From Mucilaginibacter pedocola (lineage in GTDB: Bacteria; Bacteroidota; Bacteroidia; Sphingobacteriales; Sphingobacteriaceae): a stretch of 64,000 nt of DNA. Where the stretch lies: assembly GCF_002013915.1 (NCBI RefSeq), contig NZ_MBTF01000001.1:558001-622000 (forward strand), in the 5' to 3' direction. Each line of letters begins with the position of its first letter. Within the stretch, counting starts at the first letter, position 1. The translations under genes were made by a program, and so were the position numbers. Under the pieces are notes generated by a model. It was not told the origin of the DNA. It saw only the letters and a list, made by a program, of their open reading frames with translations, and searched no databases. Shown piece after piece: positions 42,801-52,319 of the stretch.

Positions 42801-43720
42801 TGCTTATGAAAAATTATATCCTTCTTTTATGCGCTTTGCTGGCACTCGCCGCCTGCCACAGCAATAACACTACTCCGACTAATGAAGCCAAGCCAAAAAC
42901 CGCTGTTCAGATAACCCAGATCGGCGTTGGTACCATAAGTGATGACCTAGTGCTTTCCGGCACTTCGGTTTACCTTAAAAGGAATCTGGTGACCTCCTCC
43001 ATCGCCGCATTTATTACACACGTCTACGTTAAATTAGGTGATCACGTGCGGAAAGGGCAGCGGCTTTATTTATTGGAATCCAAGGAGCGCAAAGCATTGG
43101 GTAATGATATCACTAAGGTAGACCCTTCACTAAAAAGCTTCGGACTGATCACCGTCTCCGCGCCCGCCTCGGGTATCATTACCACGTTTGATAAGCAGCA
43201 AACTGGGGAGTACGTGCTGGAGGGCACCCAACTTTGCACTATAGCCGCAAGTAACGATCTGGCTTTCCAGGTCAACGTCCCCTATGAATATGCCGGTCTG
43301 GTTAAACCGGGGAAGAAATGTCTAATCACCCTTCCCGATAACACGGTACATAAAGCTACCATTACCACGCCGCTGGCTACCATGAACGTGACCGAACAAA
43401 CCCAGGTGTTGCTGGCCCGGCCCGATCAGGATCTTTTCCTGCCCGAAAATTTGCTGGCGAAGGTTTCTTTTGATCGCTCTGCACCGGGAAATCAACAAGT
43501 ACTCCCCAAGTCTTGCGTGGTTAGCGATGAGCTACTGAAAGATTTTTGGGTAATGAAACTGGTTAATGACAGCACGGCTATAAAAGTTCCGGTAAAGATC
43601 GGTAACAATAACAATACGTCTATTGAGATACTTTCCCCCACGTTTCAAAAAGGCGATAAGATCCTGATCACTGGTAATTATGGTTTAGCCGACACTGCCC
43701 TCGTAACCGTTACTAAATAA
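42800..43720 (+). CDS. RND efflux periplasmic adaptor lipoprotein
   Basis: This 306-residue protein has a lipobox (LALAAC, Cys19), a lipoyl-like hairpin part (ITHVYVKLGDHVRKGQRLYLLES at about 71-93) and VSAPASGIITTF. It links the inner-membrane pump to the TolC-like channel. The start overlaps the TolC stop; an ATG two codons later is possible. Confidence 0.88.
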   Translation: MLMKNYILLLCALLALAACHSNNTTPTNEAKPKTAVQITQIGVGTISDDLVLSGTSVYLKRNLVTSSIAAFITHVYVKLGDHVRKGQRLYLLESKERKALGNDITKVDPSLKSFGLITVSAPASGIITTFDKQQTGEYVLEGTQLCTIAASNDLAFQVNVPYEYAGLVKPGKKCLITLPDNTVHKATITTPLATMNVTEQTQVLLARPDQDLFLPENLLAKVSFDRSAPGNQQVLPKSCVVSDELLKDFWVMKLVNDSTAIKVPVKIGNNNNTSIEILSPTFQKGDKILITGNYGLADTALVTVTK

Positions 43721-43726
43721 CCGGAC

Positions 43727-46700
43727 ATGACAGAAAAGAAAAATTATTTCCGGAAGTTTTCCCGCCCGATCTTATTTGTTGGTGCCATATTGTTGGCTGC
43801 GGGCGTCTATTTCTATACGCATATGCAGACCAACCTCTTTCCCGAGGTGCTGTTCCCACGTGTGTCCATCATTGCCGAGGCTGGCCAGTTGCCCATTGAC
43901 CGTATGATGCTGACGGTGACCAAGCCGTTAGAAAGCGCTGTCAAAAAAGTCCGGGGTGTAACTATCGTAAAAAGCAGTACCAGCCGGGGCAGCGTAACCA
44001 TAGATGTGTATTTTGACTGGGGCCTGGATACCTATGCGCAAAAAACACAGATAGAAAGCCGGGTGAATGAGATCAAAAACTTTTTACCACCCGGTATAAA
44101 TATGTCCATCGAAGCGATGAACCAATCGCTTTTCCCGGTTTATGGCTATACGCTGTCCAGCAAAACCCATGGGCAGGTGGCTTTGAAAGACCAGGCCTAC
44201 CTAACCTTGCGTCCAATATTTTCCAGGATCAAGGGCATTGCTAATGTGGTGACAAGAGGCGGACGTTCCAAAGAGTTCGTCATCATACCCGATGCCGTTA
44301 AAATGTCTGCATTGGGTGTCACACCATCAGAAGTTAAAACAGCATTTGCCAACAATAATTACGTCCTTTCCAATGGTAACCTGGCTGATTTTAACCGGAT
44401 GTACCTAACCCTCACGGATACCCGTGTAATGGACGTAGACGGCCTTTCTAATCTGACCATTCGCAACGATGGCGCAAGACTGATCAAACTTCGTGATTTT
44501 GCGACTGTAGACGTGCAGGAGCAGCAGGAATTTGTTATTGTCAACGCTAACGGAAAGAACGCCATTCAGATAGACCTGGTTAAGCAGCCCGGAGTAAACC
44601 TTATTGACTTTGCAAAAGATGCGGCTGCAAAAGCCGACGAAGTACGTAAAGCTTTACCCGACGATTATGAACTTACGCCATATTACGACCAAAGCGCTTT
44701 TGTAGGCGATAGTATTCACAGCGTGATCAAAACGATCTACGAGGGATTGATCCTTGCCGTTATTGTCATGATCTTCTTTTTAAGATCTTGGAGGTCAAGT
44801 TTGGCGGTGATGCTGTCCATACCTGTTACGTTGGGCTTTACCATCACGGTACTTTACCTGGCTGGGATCACCATCAATATTATGTCTTTGGGTGCCATCG
44901 CTGCCTCGGTGGGGCTGATCATTGATGATGCCATCGTTATAATTGAACAGATACATCGGGAACATGAAGAATATCCTGAAAAAAATATTTTTGATGTGGT
45001 GATAGATGCGATCAGGGCGTTGTTGCCCGCCATGATCGGCTCTTCACTCGCAACCATCGTCATCTTCTTCCCTTTCAGGCTAATGAGTGGGCTGGCCGGC
45101 AGCTTTTTTAAGGAACTGTCCGATACCATGCAGATCACTTTGGTTTGCTCTTTCCTGGTTACCTGGCTTCTTTTGCCGGTCTTGCACATTGTGGTAGGTT
45201 ATCGTCCTCATGAAAGCAGTGAACGTCAGCATAATGACTTCACGAACGATAAGCTTTCCTGGCTAACACGCACCTTTAAAAAGCCGGTGTTTGCTTTGTT
45301 GTTTATTGCATTGCTGGGGCTGTCTGCTTACATCGCGTCCGCTAAACTGGAAACCGGTTTTTTACCGAACCTGGATGAAGGTACCATCGTGCTGGACTAT
45401 TTTTCGCCCGCAGGCACTTCGTTAGAAGAAACAGACCGGTTATGCCGGCAGATGGAAAAGATAGTTACGGCACAGCCCGAAGTGGAAACCTATTCCCGTC
45501 GTACAGGTGTTAAGATGGCTTTTAAAACTACGCAGCCCAACTTTGGCGACTATTCTATTCAGCTTAAGAAAGATAGAAATAAAACTACAGACGAAGTGAT
45601 CAGCGAGCTTCGGGATAAAATAGGTGCACATGTGCCGCTGATGCACATCTCATTTGGCCAGCGTATTTCCGACCTGCTTGGCGACCTGATGAGCACACCT
45701 GCACCGATCGAGATCAAGATATTCGGTGATGATTACACCAAACTTCAGGAACTGGATAAACAAGCAACTGGTATTTTGCAAAAGATCAACGGTGTAGCCG
45801 ACCTTGATGACGGCTTGATCCCTGCCGGGCCCTCGCTGGAATTCGTTCCTGATCAGGACAAACTGGACTTGTTCAAGATTTCCCTCACCGACTTCCAAAT
45901 GCAATTATCGGCATATACCGGGGGCGTGCCCTTGGGTATGAACGCTGCCATTGCCGAACCATCGGCTTCGCAGGCCGCCCTGACCGGGGGTATACAGATC
46001 GGTGATCTGCAGGATGGGCAGCAGATGCGCAAGGTATTGTTGCGCTTTACCAATTTTAAGGACAATGACCTTGAACACTTAAAAAAGCAGCTCATCTTTT
46101 TACCAAATGGACAAACCCGGCCATTGTCTTTTTTCTGCACAGTAAATGTCTTACCGGGCGAGGTACAGCAAACCCGGGAAGACCTTAAATCAAACATCAT
46201 TTTAACTGCCCGGCTGGACGGCCGTGACCTCGGCAGCGCCATTGCAGAGATACAGCATAAACTTTCTGCCGGATTGAATTTACCTAAAGGTTATTTTATA
46301 AGCTATGGCGGCGCATACTCCGAGCAGCAGCAATCTTTTAATGAACTGCTACTGATCCTTGGGCTCGCGGTGGTATTGGTGTTTGCCGTTTTACTATTTC
46401 TTTTTAGAGACTGGTTTTTGGCAGCGCTCGTCATCCTGATCTCAGTACTTGGAATATGCGGCAGCATTTTAGCTCTTTACCTGGTCAATATTCCTTTAAA
46501 TGTAAGTAGCTATACGGGCATTATCATGATCGTCGGCATTATTGCCGAGAACGCCATTTTTACGCTTAACCAATTCCGGTTCACTTTGGCAGATTCCGAC
46601 AACGTAGACACTTCCATAAATTATGCGATTAGCCTGCGTATACGCCCTAAGTTAATGACGGCTATCGGCGCCATTCTGGCATTGATGCCGTTAGCCCTGG

Positions 46701-46846
46701 GAATTGGCTTAGGTGCACAGATGCAGCAGCCCTTAGCAGTTGCGGTTATTGGTGGATTTTTAGCAGCGCTGCCTTTATTGCTTTTTGTATTCCCTTCGTT
46801 GATCAGGCTTGGCTACCGTAAGCATCTTGAAACTAACAAAATTTAA
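43727..46846 (+). CDS. RND family efflux permease
   Basis: This 1039-residue pump has the AcrB-like layout: one N-terminal helix, a large periplasmic loop, six helices including GLIIDDAIVIIEQIHREHEE (the Asp pair at about residue 398), a second loop and six more helices. Its last part reads VGIIAENAIFTLNQFR. The substrate cannot be told; the paired Asp favours the hydrophobe or general type over strictly metal pumps. It is the third gene of the TolC-adaptor-pump set. Confidence 0.93.
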   Translation: MTEKKNYFRKFSRPILFVGAILLAAGVYFYTHMQTNLFPEVLFPRVSIIAEAGQLPIDRMMLTVTKPLESAVKKVRGVTIVKSSTSRGSVTIDVYFDWGLDTYAQKTQIESRVNEIKNFLPPGINMSIEAMNQSLFPVYGYTLSSKTHGQVALKDQAYLTLRPIFSRIKGIANVVTRGGRSKEFVIIPDAVKMSALGVTPSEVKTAFANNNYVLSNGNLADFNRMYLTLTDTRVMDVDGLSNLTIRNDGARLIKLRDFATVDVQEQQEFVIVNANGKNAIQIDLVKQPGVNLIDFAKDAAAKADEVRKALPDDYELTPYYDQSAFVGDSIHSVIKTIYEGLILAVIVMIFFLRSWRSSLAVMLSIPVTLGFTITVLYLAGITINIMSLGAIAASVGLIIDDAIVIIEQIHREHEEYPEKNIFDVVIDAIRALLPAMIGSSLATIVIFFPFRLMSGLAGSFFKELSDTMQITLVCSFLVTWLLLPVLHIVVGYRPHESSERQHNDFTNDKLSWLTRTFKKPVFALLFIALLGLSAYIASAKLETGFLPNLDEGTIVLDYFSPAGTSLEETDRLCRQMEKIVTAQPEVETYSRRTGVKMAFKTTQPNFGDYSIQLKKDRNKTTDEVISELRDKIGAHVPLMHISFGQRISDLLGDLMSTPAPIEIKIFGDDYTKLQELDKQATGILQKINGVADLDDGLIPAGPSLEFVPDQDKLDLFKISLTDFQMQLSAYTGGVPLGMNAAIAEPSASQAALTGGIQIGDLQDGQQMRKVLLRFTNFKDNDLEHLKKQLIFLPNGQTRPLSFFCTVNVLPGEVQQTREDLKSNIILTARLDGRDLGSAIAEIQHKLSAGLNLPKGYFISYGGAYSEQQQSFNELLLILGLAVVLVFAVLLFLFRDWFLAALVILISVLGICGSILALYLVNIPLNVSSYTGIIMIVGIIAENAIFTLNQFRFTLADSDNVDTSINYAISLRIRPKLMTAIGAILALMPLALGIGLGAQMQQPLAVAVIGGFLAALPLLLFVFPSLIRLGYRKHLETNKI

Positions 46847-46857
46847 AATCACCTGAT

Positions 46858-47475
46858 ATGATAAAAATACTGTTGTTAAATAGGATATGGCTTTCTCTTT
46901 TATTGTTGCTATCCGTAAGTTGTGCCCGTGCGCAAAGTCTTGACCTTCGTTTACTGGAAAGCATTAATGGCCCCGTAAACCCAGGGCCAGACGCCACTTG
47001 GCGCGCAGTGACCAATAGTGCGCTACCCATCGCAATTGCTACCCCTGTAACCCTTTTTGTGGCGGGGCAGATCGGTCATGATAAAAGCCTTAAAGAGCAA
47101 TCATATGTCGCGCTGGGAGCCCTGGCTGGTTCGGCGATATTGAGCACTACAATCAAGGCTATAACTCATCGTGACCGGCCATTTGTAAACCATAGCGATG
47201 TGATTTTTGCCAAACAGCTCCCTTCAGACTATAGCATGCCATCTGGCCATACCACGGTTGCCTTTTCTACGGCTACCACCTTAAGTCTTTCATTCCCCAA
47301 GTGGTATGTAATTGTTCCTGCTTACAGTTATGCGGCAGCGGTGGGCTATTCGCGTATGTATCTTGGCGTGCATTACCCTAGTGATGTACTAGGCGGTGCG
47401 TTATTGGGATCCGCTTCAGCATACATAACTTACAAGGCCAATAAATGGTTAAGAAAACATAAAAAGATCAATTAA
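46858..47475 (+). CDS. PAP2-family phosphatase, first copy
   Basis: This 205-residue membrane protein has a signal peptide or first helix and the three PAP2 motifs: KAITHRDRP, MPSGHTTVAFS and SRMYLGVHYPSDVLGG. Members dephosphorylate lipid phosphates such as undecaprenyl pyrophosphate. It lies 11 bases after the pump gene. Confidence 0.9.
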   Translation: MIKILLLNRIWLSLLLLLSVSCARAQSLDLRLLESINGPVNPGPDATWRAVTNSALPIAIATPVTLFVAGQIGHDKSLKEQSYVALGALAGSAILSTTIKAITHRDRPFVNHSDVIFAKQLPSDYSMPSGHTTVAFSTATTLSLSFPKWYVIVPAYSYAAAVGYSRMYLGVHYPSDVLGGALLGSASAYITYKANKWLRKHKKIN

Positions 47476-47476
47476 A

Positions 47477-47890
47477 ATGTGGTGGATATACGCTTTATTA
47501 TCAGCATTTTTTGCTTCCCTAACGGCCATCTTTGCCAAGATCGGCGTAAAAGATGTTAACTCGGACCTGGCAACTGCTATCCGTACGATAGTGATACTTT
47601 TTGTTGCTTGGGGGATAGCATTGGCGCGTGGCGAAGTCAAAGGCATGGCCGAACTATCTAAAAATACCTGGATATTCCTCGGGCTATCCGGGCTGGCAAC
47701 TGGCCTGTCGTGGATTTTTTATTACAAGGCACTGCAGATGGGAAAGGTTTCTCAGGTTGCTCCCGTAGATAAATTGAGCGTGGCGCTAACCATTATCCTC
47801 TCGGTTATCTTCCTTAAAGAAACCGTATCCCTAAAAGCGGCCTTGGGTGCAGGCCTGATCATCTGCGGAACATTAGTGCTGATCTTTTAA
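47477..47890 (+). CDS. Half-size EamA/DMT transporter
   Basis: This 137-residue protein has five hydrophobic segments and one EamA domain (WWIYALLSAFFASLTAIFAKIG at the start, ALQMGKVSQVAPVDKLSV near residue 94). Usual EamA exporters have two domains in about 300 residues; single-domain members probably work as dimers. It starts one base after the preceding PAP2 gene. Confidence 0.88.
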   Translation: MWWIYALLSAFFASLTAIFAKIGVKDVNSDLATAIRTIVILFVAWGIALARGEVKGMAELSKNTWIFLGLSGLATGLSWIFYYKALQMGKVSQVAPVDKLSVALTIILSVIFLKETVSLKAALGAGLIICGTLVLIF

Positions 47891-47892
47891 TC

Positions 47893-48528
47893 ATGATCTC
47901 TCAAAATAAAATTTCCCTTAAAATTGTCGCATTGTTGTGCCTGTTCTGCGTCAGTTTATCCATTGTACTCGCCACCTTATTTTACAACGAGGATAAAACG
48001 ATTGTGCTATCTTTAAATAACCTTCGTAGACCGGCAAGAGACTTATTTTGGCTAACTACCACCAACACAGCCGGTATAATTGCCTACGGAATAAGTTTCA
48101 TCGCGCTGATTGTTTCCCAGTTTACTAAGGCAAAAGAGCTAAAATATAAATGTATGGTAATTGTGGCCGCCGCTGTCTTCTCTGCTACTGCATCTACCGT
48201 ACTAAAATTCATCATTCAAAAACCAAGGCCTGTCCACATGCTGACAACCATTCATGTATTAGGCCCGGCTGGCGGGTGGTCATATCCTTCCGGACACACC
48301 TGCGACGCTTTTTTCCTAGCAATGGCTTTAGCTTTAACATTGCCGCAGTATAAGAAAACGATTTTCCTATTCTACACATGGGCAATACTTGTGGCCTTCA
48401 GCCGCCTTTATTTAGGTGCACATTATCTTTCCGATGTGCTTGGTGGTATTGGCATTGGGAGTGCGATGAGTTTATTAGCATATCTATTGGCTCAATTCGT
48501 GGCAAAAAAGCACCATATGCCACTATAG
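47893..48528 (+). CDS. PAP2-family phosphatase, second copy
   Basis: This 211-residue membrane protein has the PAP2 motifs KFIIQKPRP, YPSGHTCDAFF and SRLYLGAHYLSDVLGG. It differs clearly from the first copy (46858) and has no signal peptide like that one. It starts 2 bases after the EamA-type gene. Confidence 0.9.
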   Translation: MISQNKISLKIVALLCLFCVSLSIVLATLFYNEDKTIVLSLNNLRRPARDLFWLTTTNTAGIIAYGISFIALIVSQFTKAKELKYKCMVIVAAAVFSATASTVLKFIIQKPRPVHMLTTIHVLGPAGGWSYPSGHTCDAFFLAMALALTLPQYKKTIFLFYTWAILVAFSRLYLGAHYLSDVLGGIGIGSAMSLLAYLLAQFVAKKHHMPL

Positions 48529-48552
48529 TTGTATAATCGTTATCTTTAAACG

Positions 48553-48888
48553 ATGATGAATGTGCTTAAATCCATTACTGTATTTTTGCTCGCCGGCCTG
48601 TTCGAGATCGGCGGCGGCTATCTTGTTTGGCAATGCTTAAAAGAGGGCAAACCTATTTGGTATGGCGTGGCAGGCGCATTAATACTGGCCATGTATGGCG
48701 TTGTCGCAACCTGGCAAACAGTAAGCTTTGGTCGGGCTTATGCCTCATACGGAGGCATTTTTATATTAATGTCACTTATCTAGGCCTGGAAGGCCGACGG
48801 ATTTAAGCCTGATCGGTGGGACATGATAGGTGCCCTGATAGCGTTAATTGGCGCACGTATGAATATTTATATGCCGCGAAACTGGTAA
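48553..48888 (+). pseudogene. ynfA-like gene with an in-frame amber stop
   Basis: The frame encodes a YnfA/UPF0060-type small membrane protein (MMNVLKSITVFLLAGLFEIG, SYGGIFILMSLI). It stops at TAG 48781-48783 (codon 77), then continues in the same frame as AWKADGFKPDRWDMIGALIA to TAA at 48886-48888. The total, 111 codons, equals the usual family length of about 108. The amber lies where E. coli YnfA has Trp (ALMW), so one TGG to TAG change explains it. It is either a fresh pseudogene or a read-through gene. The product in exporters of this family is thought to be a small multidrug-type protein. Confidence 0.85.
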
Positions 48889-48934
48889 TGCAATTTGTTG
48901 ATCAAGGGACATCGTTTATATTCCTTTATGTTCT

Positions 48935-49633
48935 TTAATGATTATTATTAATAGCTCTTGCCAATAAAAAGGCCGCTCCGGCAGCTAACGCCCCGATAAC
49001 AACAACTTTAATAGCACCGCTAACTGGTGGCTGCCCGGTTAGCTTACTTTTGAAGTACCCGAAAATAAATAAAGCGATCAGCGTTATTATGCATGAGCCG
49101 CTTAACGCTTCGGTAGCGTCATGGATAAAGATATATGGTGACAGTGGTATAATACCGCCGACGATGTACGATGCCCCTATAGTCAACGCACTCTTCTTAG
49201 CCCGTTTTGGATCAGGCCTTTCTAAACCAAGTTCGTAGCGCATCATAAATTCTATCCACTTATCCTTGTCTTTCGACATTTCATTCGCGATCTGCTGCTG
49301 TAGATCAGTTGACAGGCCAAATTCGGCAAATATCTGCTTAACTTCCTCTTGTTCCTGTTCAGGCAGGCGTTCTACTTCATCATATTCCCGTTTAAGTTCG
49401 GAGTGATAATGATCTAAGTCCGTCTTCCCGGCTAAAAAGCCGCCGAGGCCCATCGCAATTGAACCTGCCACAATTTCGGCCATACCTGCGGTAACGACGA
49501 TGTCGGAAGCATTTACGGCACCGCTTAAACCTGCTGCTAAAGCAAAGGGTACAGTCAATCCGTCAGACATACCAATCACGATATCCCGTATAGTTTCTGA
49601 GCTGTTAACATGGTGTTCCTGATGCATTTTCAA
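48935..49633 (-). CDS. VIT1/CCC1-family transporter
   Basis: This 232-residue membrane protein has the VIT1 family layout: IVIGMSDGLTVPFALAAGLSG near the start, a helical metal-binding loop (ELKREYDEVERLPEQEQEEVKQ at about 77-98), and three C-terminal helices. Members move Fe(II) or Mn(II) in exchange for protons. It is the only minus-strand gene between 18.3 and 64 kb. A second ATG two codons in is possible. Confidence 0.9.
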   Translation of the reverse strand: MKMHQEHHVNSSETIRDIVIGMSDGLTVPFALAAGLSGAVNASDIVVTAGMAEIVAGSIAMGLGGFLAGKTDLDHYHSELKREYDEVERLPEQEQEEVKQIFAEFGLSTDLQQQIANEMSKDKDKWIEFMMRYELGLERPDPKRAKKSALTIGASYIVGGIIPLSPYIFIHDATEALSGSCIITLIALFIFGYFKSKLTGQPPVSGAIKVVVIGALAAGAAFLLARAINNNH

Positions 49634-49728
49634 AAATACCCATCATAGTATAAAAGCTTTATAATCATTGCAATTTATGATTGGTCTTAATACGCCGAAC
49701 AAATTACACAAGCACTAGTTATTGAAGA

Positions 49729-50118
49729 ATGAAGCCTGACGACATAGCAACCAAAACAATCAACCCCGGTGATCATCTGGCCAATGAACGCACCTTTTTG
49801 GCTTGGATAAGAACCAGCATAGCATTGATGGGTTTTGGCTTTGTAGTGGTAAAATTCAGTTTGTTCGTCAAGCAACTGTCTTTGGTCATCACAGACAAAG
49901 TCGTTCTCCCCGGCAAAGGTTTTTCCGCAACCATCGGGATCCTACTCGTTGCTATCGGTGCCCTGATGGCTTTATTAAGTTATTTAAGGTATCGGCGTAT
50001 TGAAAAACAATTACTTAGAAATACCTACTTTCCTTCGTTCGCCTTGTCGCTTTTGCTGACCGTTGCGATAGTACTCGTCAGCGGGCTGCTGCTTTGGTAT
50101 CTGTTACCCAATACCTGA
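49729..50118 (+). CDS. DUF202/YidH-family membrane protein
   Basis: This 129-residue protein has three membrane helices and the DUF202 signature DHLANERTFLAWIRTSIALMGFG, split as residues 14-36. Function is not established. It is divergent from the VIT1-type gene with 95 bases between them, so the two share a promoter region. Confidence 0.9.
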   Translation: MKPDDIATKTINPGDHLANERTFLAWIRTSIALMGFGFVVVKFSLFVKQLSLVITDKVVLPGKGFSATIGILLVAIGALMALLSYLRYRRIEKQLLRNTYFPSFALSLLLTVAIVLVSGLLLWYLLPNT

Positions 50119-50164
50119 TCAAACTTTCGTCTGAACAATTGCAATAGTTTAAAGTTAATAGATC

Positions 50165-50392
50165 ATGGGAGGCACACAATTTAATATAACAGCTACATTG
50201 GAAGGCGGATCCGAAATGCAATATAACGTAACGCACCAGGACGAGACATTTGTCGTGCAGACCGGCGCCGGAACGATCACGCTGATCAATAACGGTGATA
50301 ATTCATGGAGCATTGTTAACGGCGAAATCTCGCAAGAGCTTGCCAATACTATTGGGCAGGCCATTGAAGACCACTATAATAGAAATTCTTAA
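50165..50392 (+). CDS. Small hypothetical protein
   Basis: This 75-residue protein lacks a signal peptide and membrane helix. The sequence (MGGTQFNITATLEGGSEMQYNV, cut at residue 20 for family comparison, then GTITLINNGDNSWSIVNG) is beta-rich with a short C-terminal helix. I do not recognise a family. It follows the DUF202 gene by 46 bases and may be co-transcribed. Confidence 0.7.
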   Translation: MGGTQFNITATLEGGSEMQYNVTHQDETFVVQTGAGTITLINNGDNSWSIVNGEISQELANTIGQAIEDHYNRNS

Positions 50393-50580
50393 TAGATGTC
50401 TATTTAGTATGATAACAAGTATTTCATTTTCCCACCAGCATAATAGATCATAACCTTTAATAGTTGGTAGCTAAATTGAGACACACCTGATAGCGCACCC
50501 AATGAGGTCAGGTAGGTATTCTTAAAATTGAGTAACGCTGATTCAAAAATCGGCGCATATAGCTTTTAGCACCTTGTCAT

Positions 50581-51105
50581 ATGATCACAGCCCCTGAAGA
50601 ATATTACAAAGGACTTCCGCGAAAAACAATAGCCGCCTGTGTATTGATCCCGCACAACGATCTCTATTTGATCATTAGAAAAAGATCAACTCAACAATGG
50701 ACCTTACCCGGAGGAATTGTAGAATCTGGAGAAAGCCCAATGGCCGGTGCTATTCGTGAATGCTTGGAGGAAACCGGTATTAGGCCAAGTATTGAAGGCT
50801 TATACCATGTATATTATTCGGAGCCTGTAATAGGTGAAAAGATCAGCTATGGTGATAGCATACATCTGATATTCAAAGCTAAGCCCATAACCGCCGACCA
50901 GCTTGACCAAATTTGCTTTCCTGATCAGGAAGCAGATGAATATCAATGGGTAGCATTGGATGAGGTCGCGTCTTTTGTACAAAGTAATTTAGGCAAGGCA
51001 ATCATCAGCGCTTCTGGCGGGAATTTATATTCTGTTTGGAAAAGAACTTTAGATTCCCTAATGAATGAAGATGAATATTACCGATCAAAAAAAGATAGCC
51101 TGTAA
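50581..51105 (+). CDS. NUDIX hydrolase
   Basis: This 174-residue protein has a complete Nudix box (GGIVESGESPMAGAIRE, CLEETGI at about residues 45-67) in which the Arg-Glu and Glu-Glu metal ligands are present. It hydrolyses some nucleoside diphosphate derivative; the substrate is not predictable. The 188 bases upstream hold no other gene. Confidence 0.92.
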   Translation: MITAPEEYYKGLPRKTIAACVLIPHNDLYLIIRKRSTQQWTLPGGIVESGESPMAGAIRECLEETGIRPSIEGLYHVYYSEPVIGEKISYGDSIHLIFKAKPITADQLDQICFPDQEADEYQWVALDEVASFVQSNLGKAIISASGGNLYSVWKRTLDSLMNEDEYYRSKKDSL

Positions 51106-51123
51106 ACTATCGATAACCACAGA

Positions 51124-51178
51124 TTATCGATCATCATATTTTGTAATATAATTTCAGCCTTTTTCGCTTGTACTTTTG
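51124..51178 (+). promoter_or_regulatory. Promoter with a TTATC-N16 operator before the TsdA-like gene
   Basis: TACTTTTG at 51171-51178 matches the Bacteroidota -7 consensus TAnnTTTG. TTATC at 51124-51128 stands at the same distance from it as in three other promoters of this region. The second half-site at 51145 (AATATAATT) is degenerate compared with GATAAAAAT (6 of 9 match). A transcript from here would start near 51184, which supports translation start at 51200 rather than 51176. A separate perfect palindrome, ATCGATAA/TTATCGAT, lies at 51110-51132. Confidence 0.55.
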
Positions 51179-51199
51179 ATGTATCAACCATCAAACAAA

Positions 51200-52306
51200 A
51201 TGAAACAGGAAGACGAAAATAGAGAAGTCACGAAAGCTTTGGTCAAGGTATCAAAGGCCTTAATAACCGTAAGTGTTTTGTTTGCGGTTTGTATAATAGC
51301 AGTGATCGTGACATTGGTAGTGCCAACTGATCATAAACCGGGTGAAGTTTCCCAACAGGTATATGGAAGGTCTGATCAGCCTGCTACCATTCCATCTACC
51401 GAAGCCTCTGCCGGCACTACACCACGCCCTATTCCGGCTGATGCCTGGAAAGCCCCTGATGAAAATACCATACCTACCGGTAAAGATGGCGAGATGATCA
51501 AATATGGCAGGGAGCTGGTCGCACATACCGCCAAATATTTTGGTCCTCAAGGCAGCATCGCGAAGATAACGAACGGGATGAATTGTCAGAACTGCCACCT
51601 TGATGCCGGATCACGCCTTTTCGGTAATAATTATGCCAGCTTTATTGCCAGTTACCCAAAACTGAGCAACAGGAGTGGCCGGGTGGAGCAGCCCGAAGAA
51701 CGTATCGCTGAATGCTTCGAGCGTAGTTTGGCCGGTAAAGTGCCTAACCCTTCAAGTAAAGAGATCCAGGCCATGCTGGCCTATATGAAATGGGTCGGTA
51801 AGGACGTAAAGAAAGGTCAGAAACTATTCGGAAATGCAACAGAAAAGCTGGCATTTATGGATCAGGCAGCAGACCCGGCCAAGGGTAAGGAAGTGTTTAT
51901 GATGAAATGCCAAAGCTGCCACGGTGCTAACGGCGAGGGCTTGCTGAATGCTGATAAAAAAACCTACGCCAACCCGCCGTTATGGGGAAAGCATAGTTAC
52001 AATGATGGTGCAGGTATGTACAGGCTGACCAATTTTGCAGGATTTGTGAAAAACAATATGCCATACGGCGCTTCTTATCATAGTCCGCAATTAACTGATG
52101 AAGAAGCATGGAACGTCGGTGCCTTCGTTAACTCCCAGCCGCGCCCTCATAAGGATCAACATAACGATTGGAAAGACCTGAAGAAGAAACCGATAGATTT
52201 TCCGTTCGGGCCTTATGCCGACCGGTTCAGCGAGAAGCAGCATAAATACGGGCCATTCAAACCCATAAAAGACGCTCAAAAAGAATTAACCAGTAAAAAA
52301 TCATAA
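51200..52306 (+). CDS. TsdA-like diheme cytochrome c (thiosulfate dehydrogenase type)
   Basis: This 368-residue protein has one N-terminal membrane helix (about 20-42) and two heme-binding motifs: CQNCH at about 129 within GMNCQNCHLDAGSRLFGNN, and CQSCH at about 236. The first context (CQNCHLDAG, then ERIAECFERSLAG) is typical of TsdA, which joins two thiosulfates into tetrathionate or runs the reverse reaction. The start at 51200 follows the promoter; TTG at 51176 or ATG at 51179 would lie upstream of or in the -7 element. It heads the operon TsdA-DsrE-binding protein-peroxiredoxin-binding protein. Confidence 0.85.
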   Translation: MKQEDENREVTKALVKVSKALITVSVLFAVCIIAVIVTLVVPTDHKPGEVSQQVYGRSDQPATIPSTEASAGTTPRPIPADAWKAPDENTIPTGKDGEMIKYGRELVAHTAKYFGPQGSIAKITNGMNCQNCHLDAGSRLFGNNYASFIASYPKLSNRSGRVEQPEERIAECFERSLAGKVPNPSSKEIQAMLAYMKWVGKDVKKGQKLFGNATEKLAFMDQAADPAKGKEVFMMKCQSCHGANGEGLLNADKKTYANPPLWGKHSYNDGAGMYRLTNFAGFVKNNMPYGASYHSPQLTDEEAWNVGAFVNSQPRPHKDQHNDWKDLKKKPIDFPFGPYADRFSEKQHKYGPFKPIKDAQKELTSKKS

Positions 52307-52319
52307 ACAAATAGAAAAC

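Noticed and set aside
51140..51143. TTTG as the -33 partner of the TsdA promoter
   Set aside because: It is 27 bases from the -7 element, too far for the usual 19-21 base spacing.
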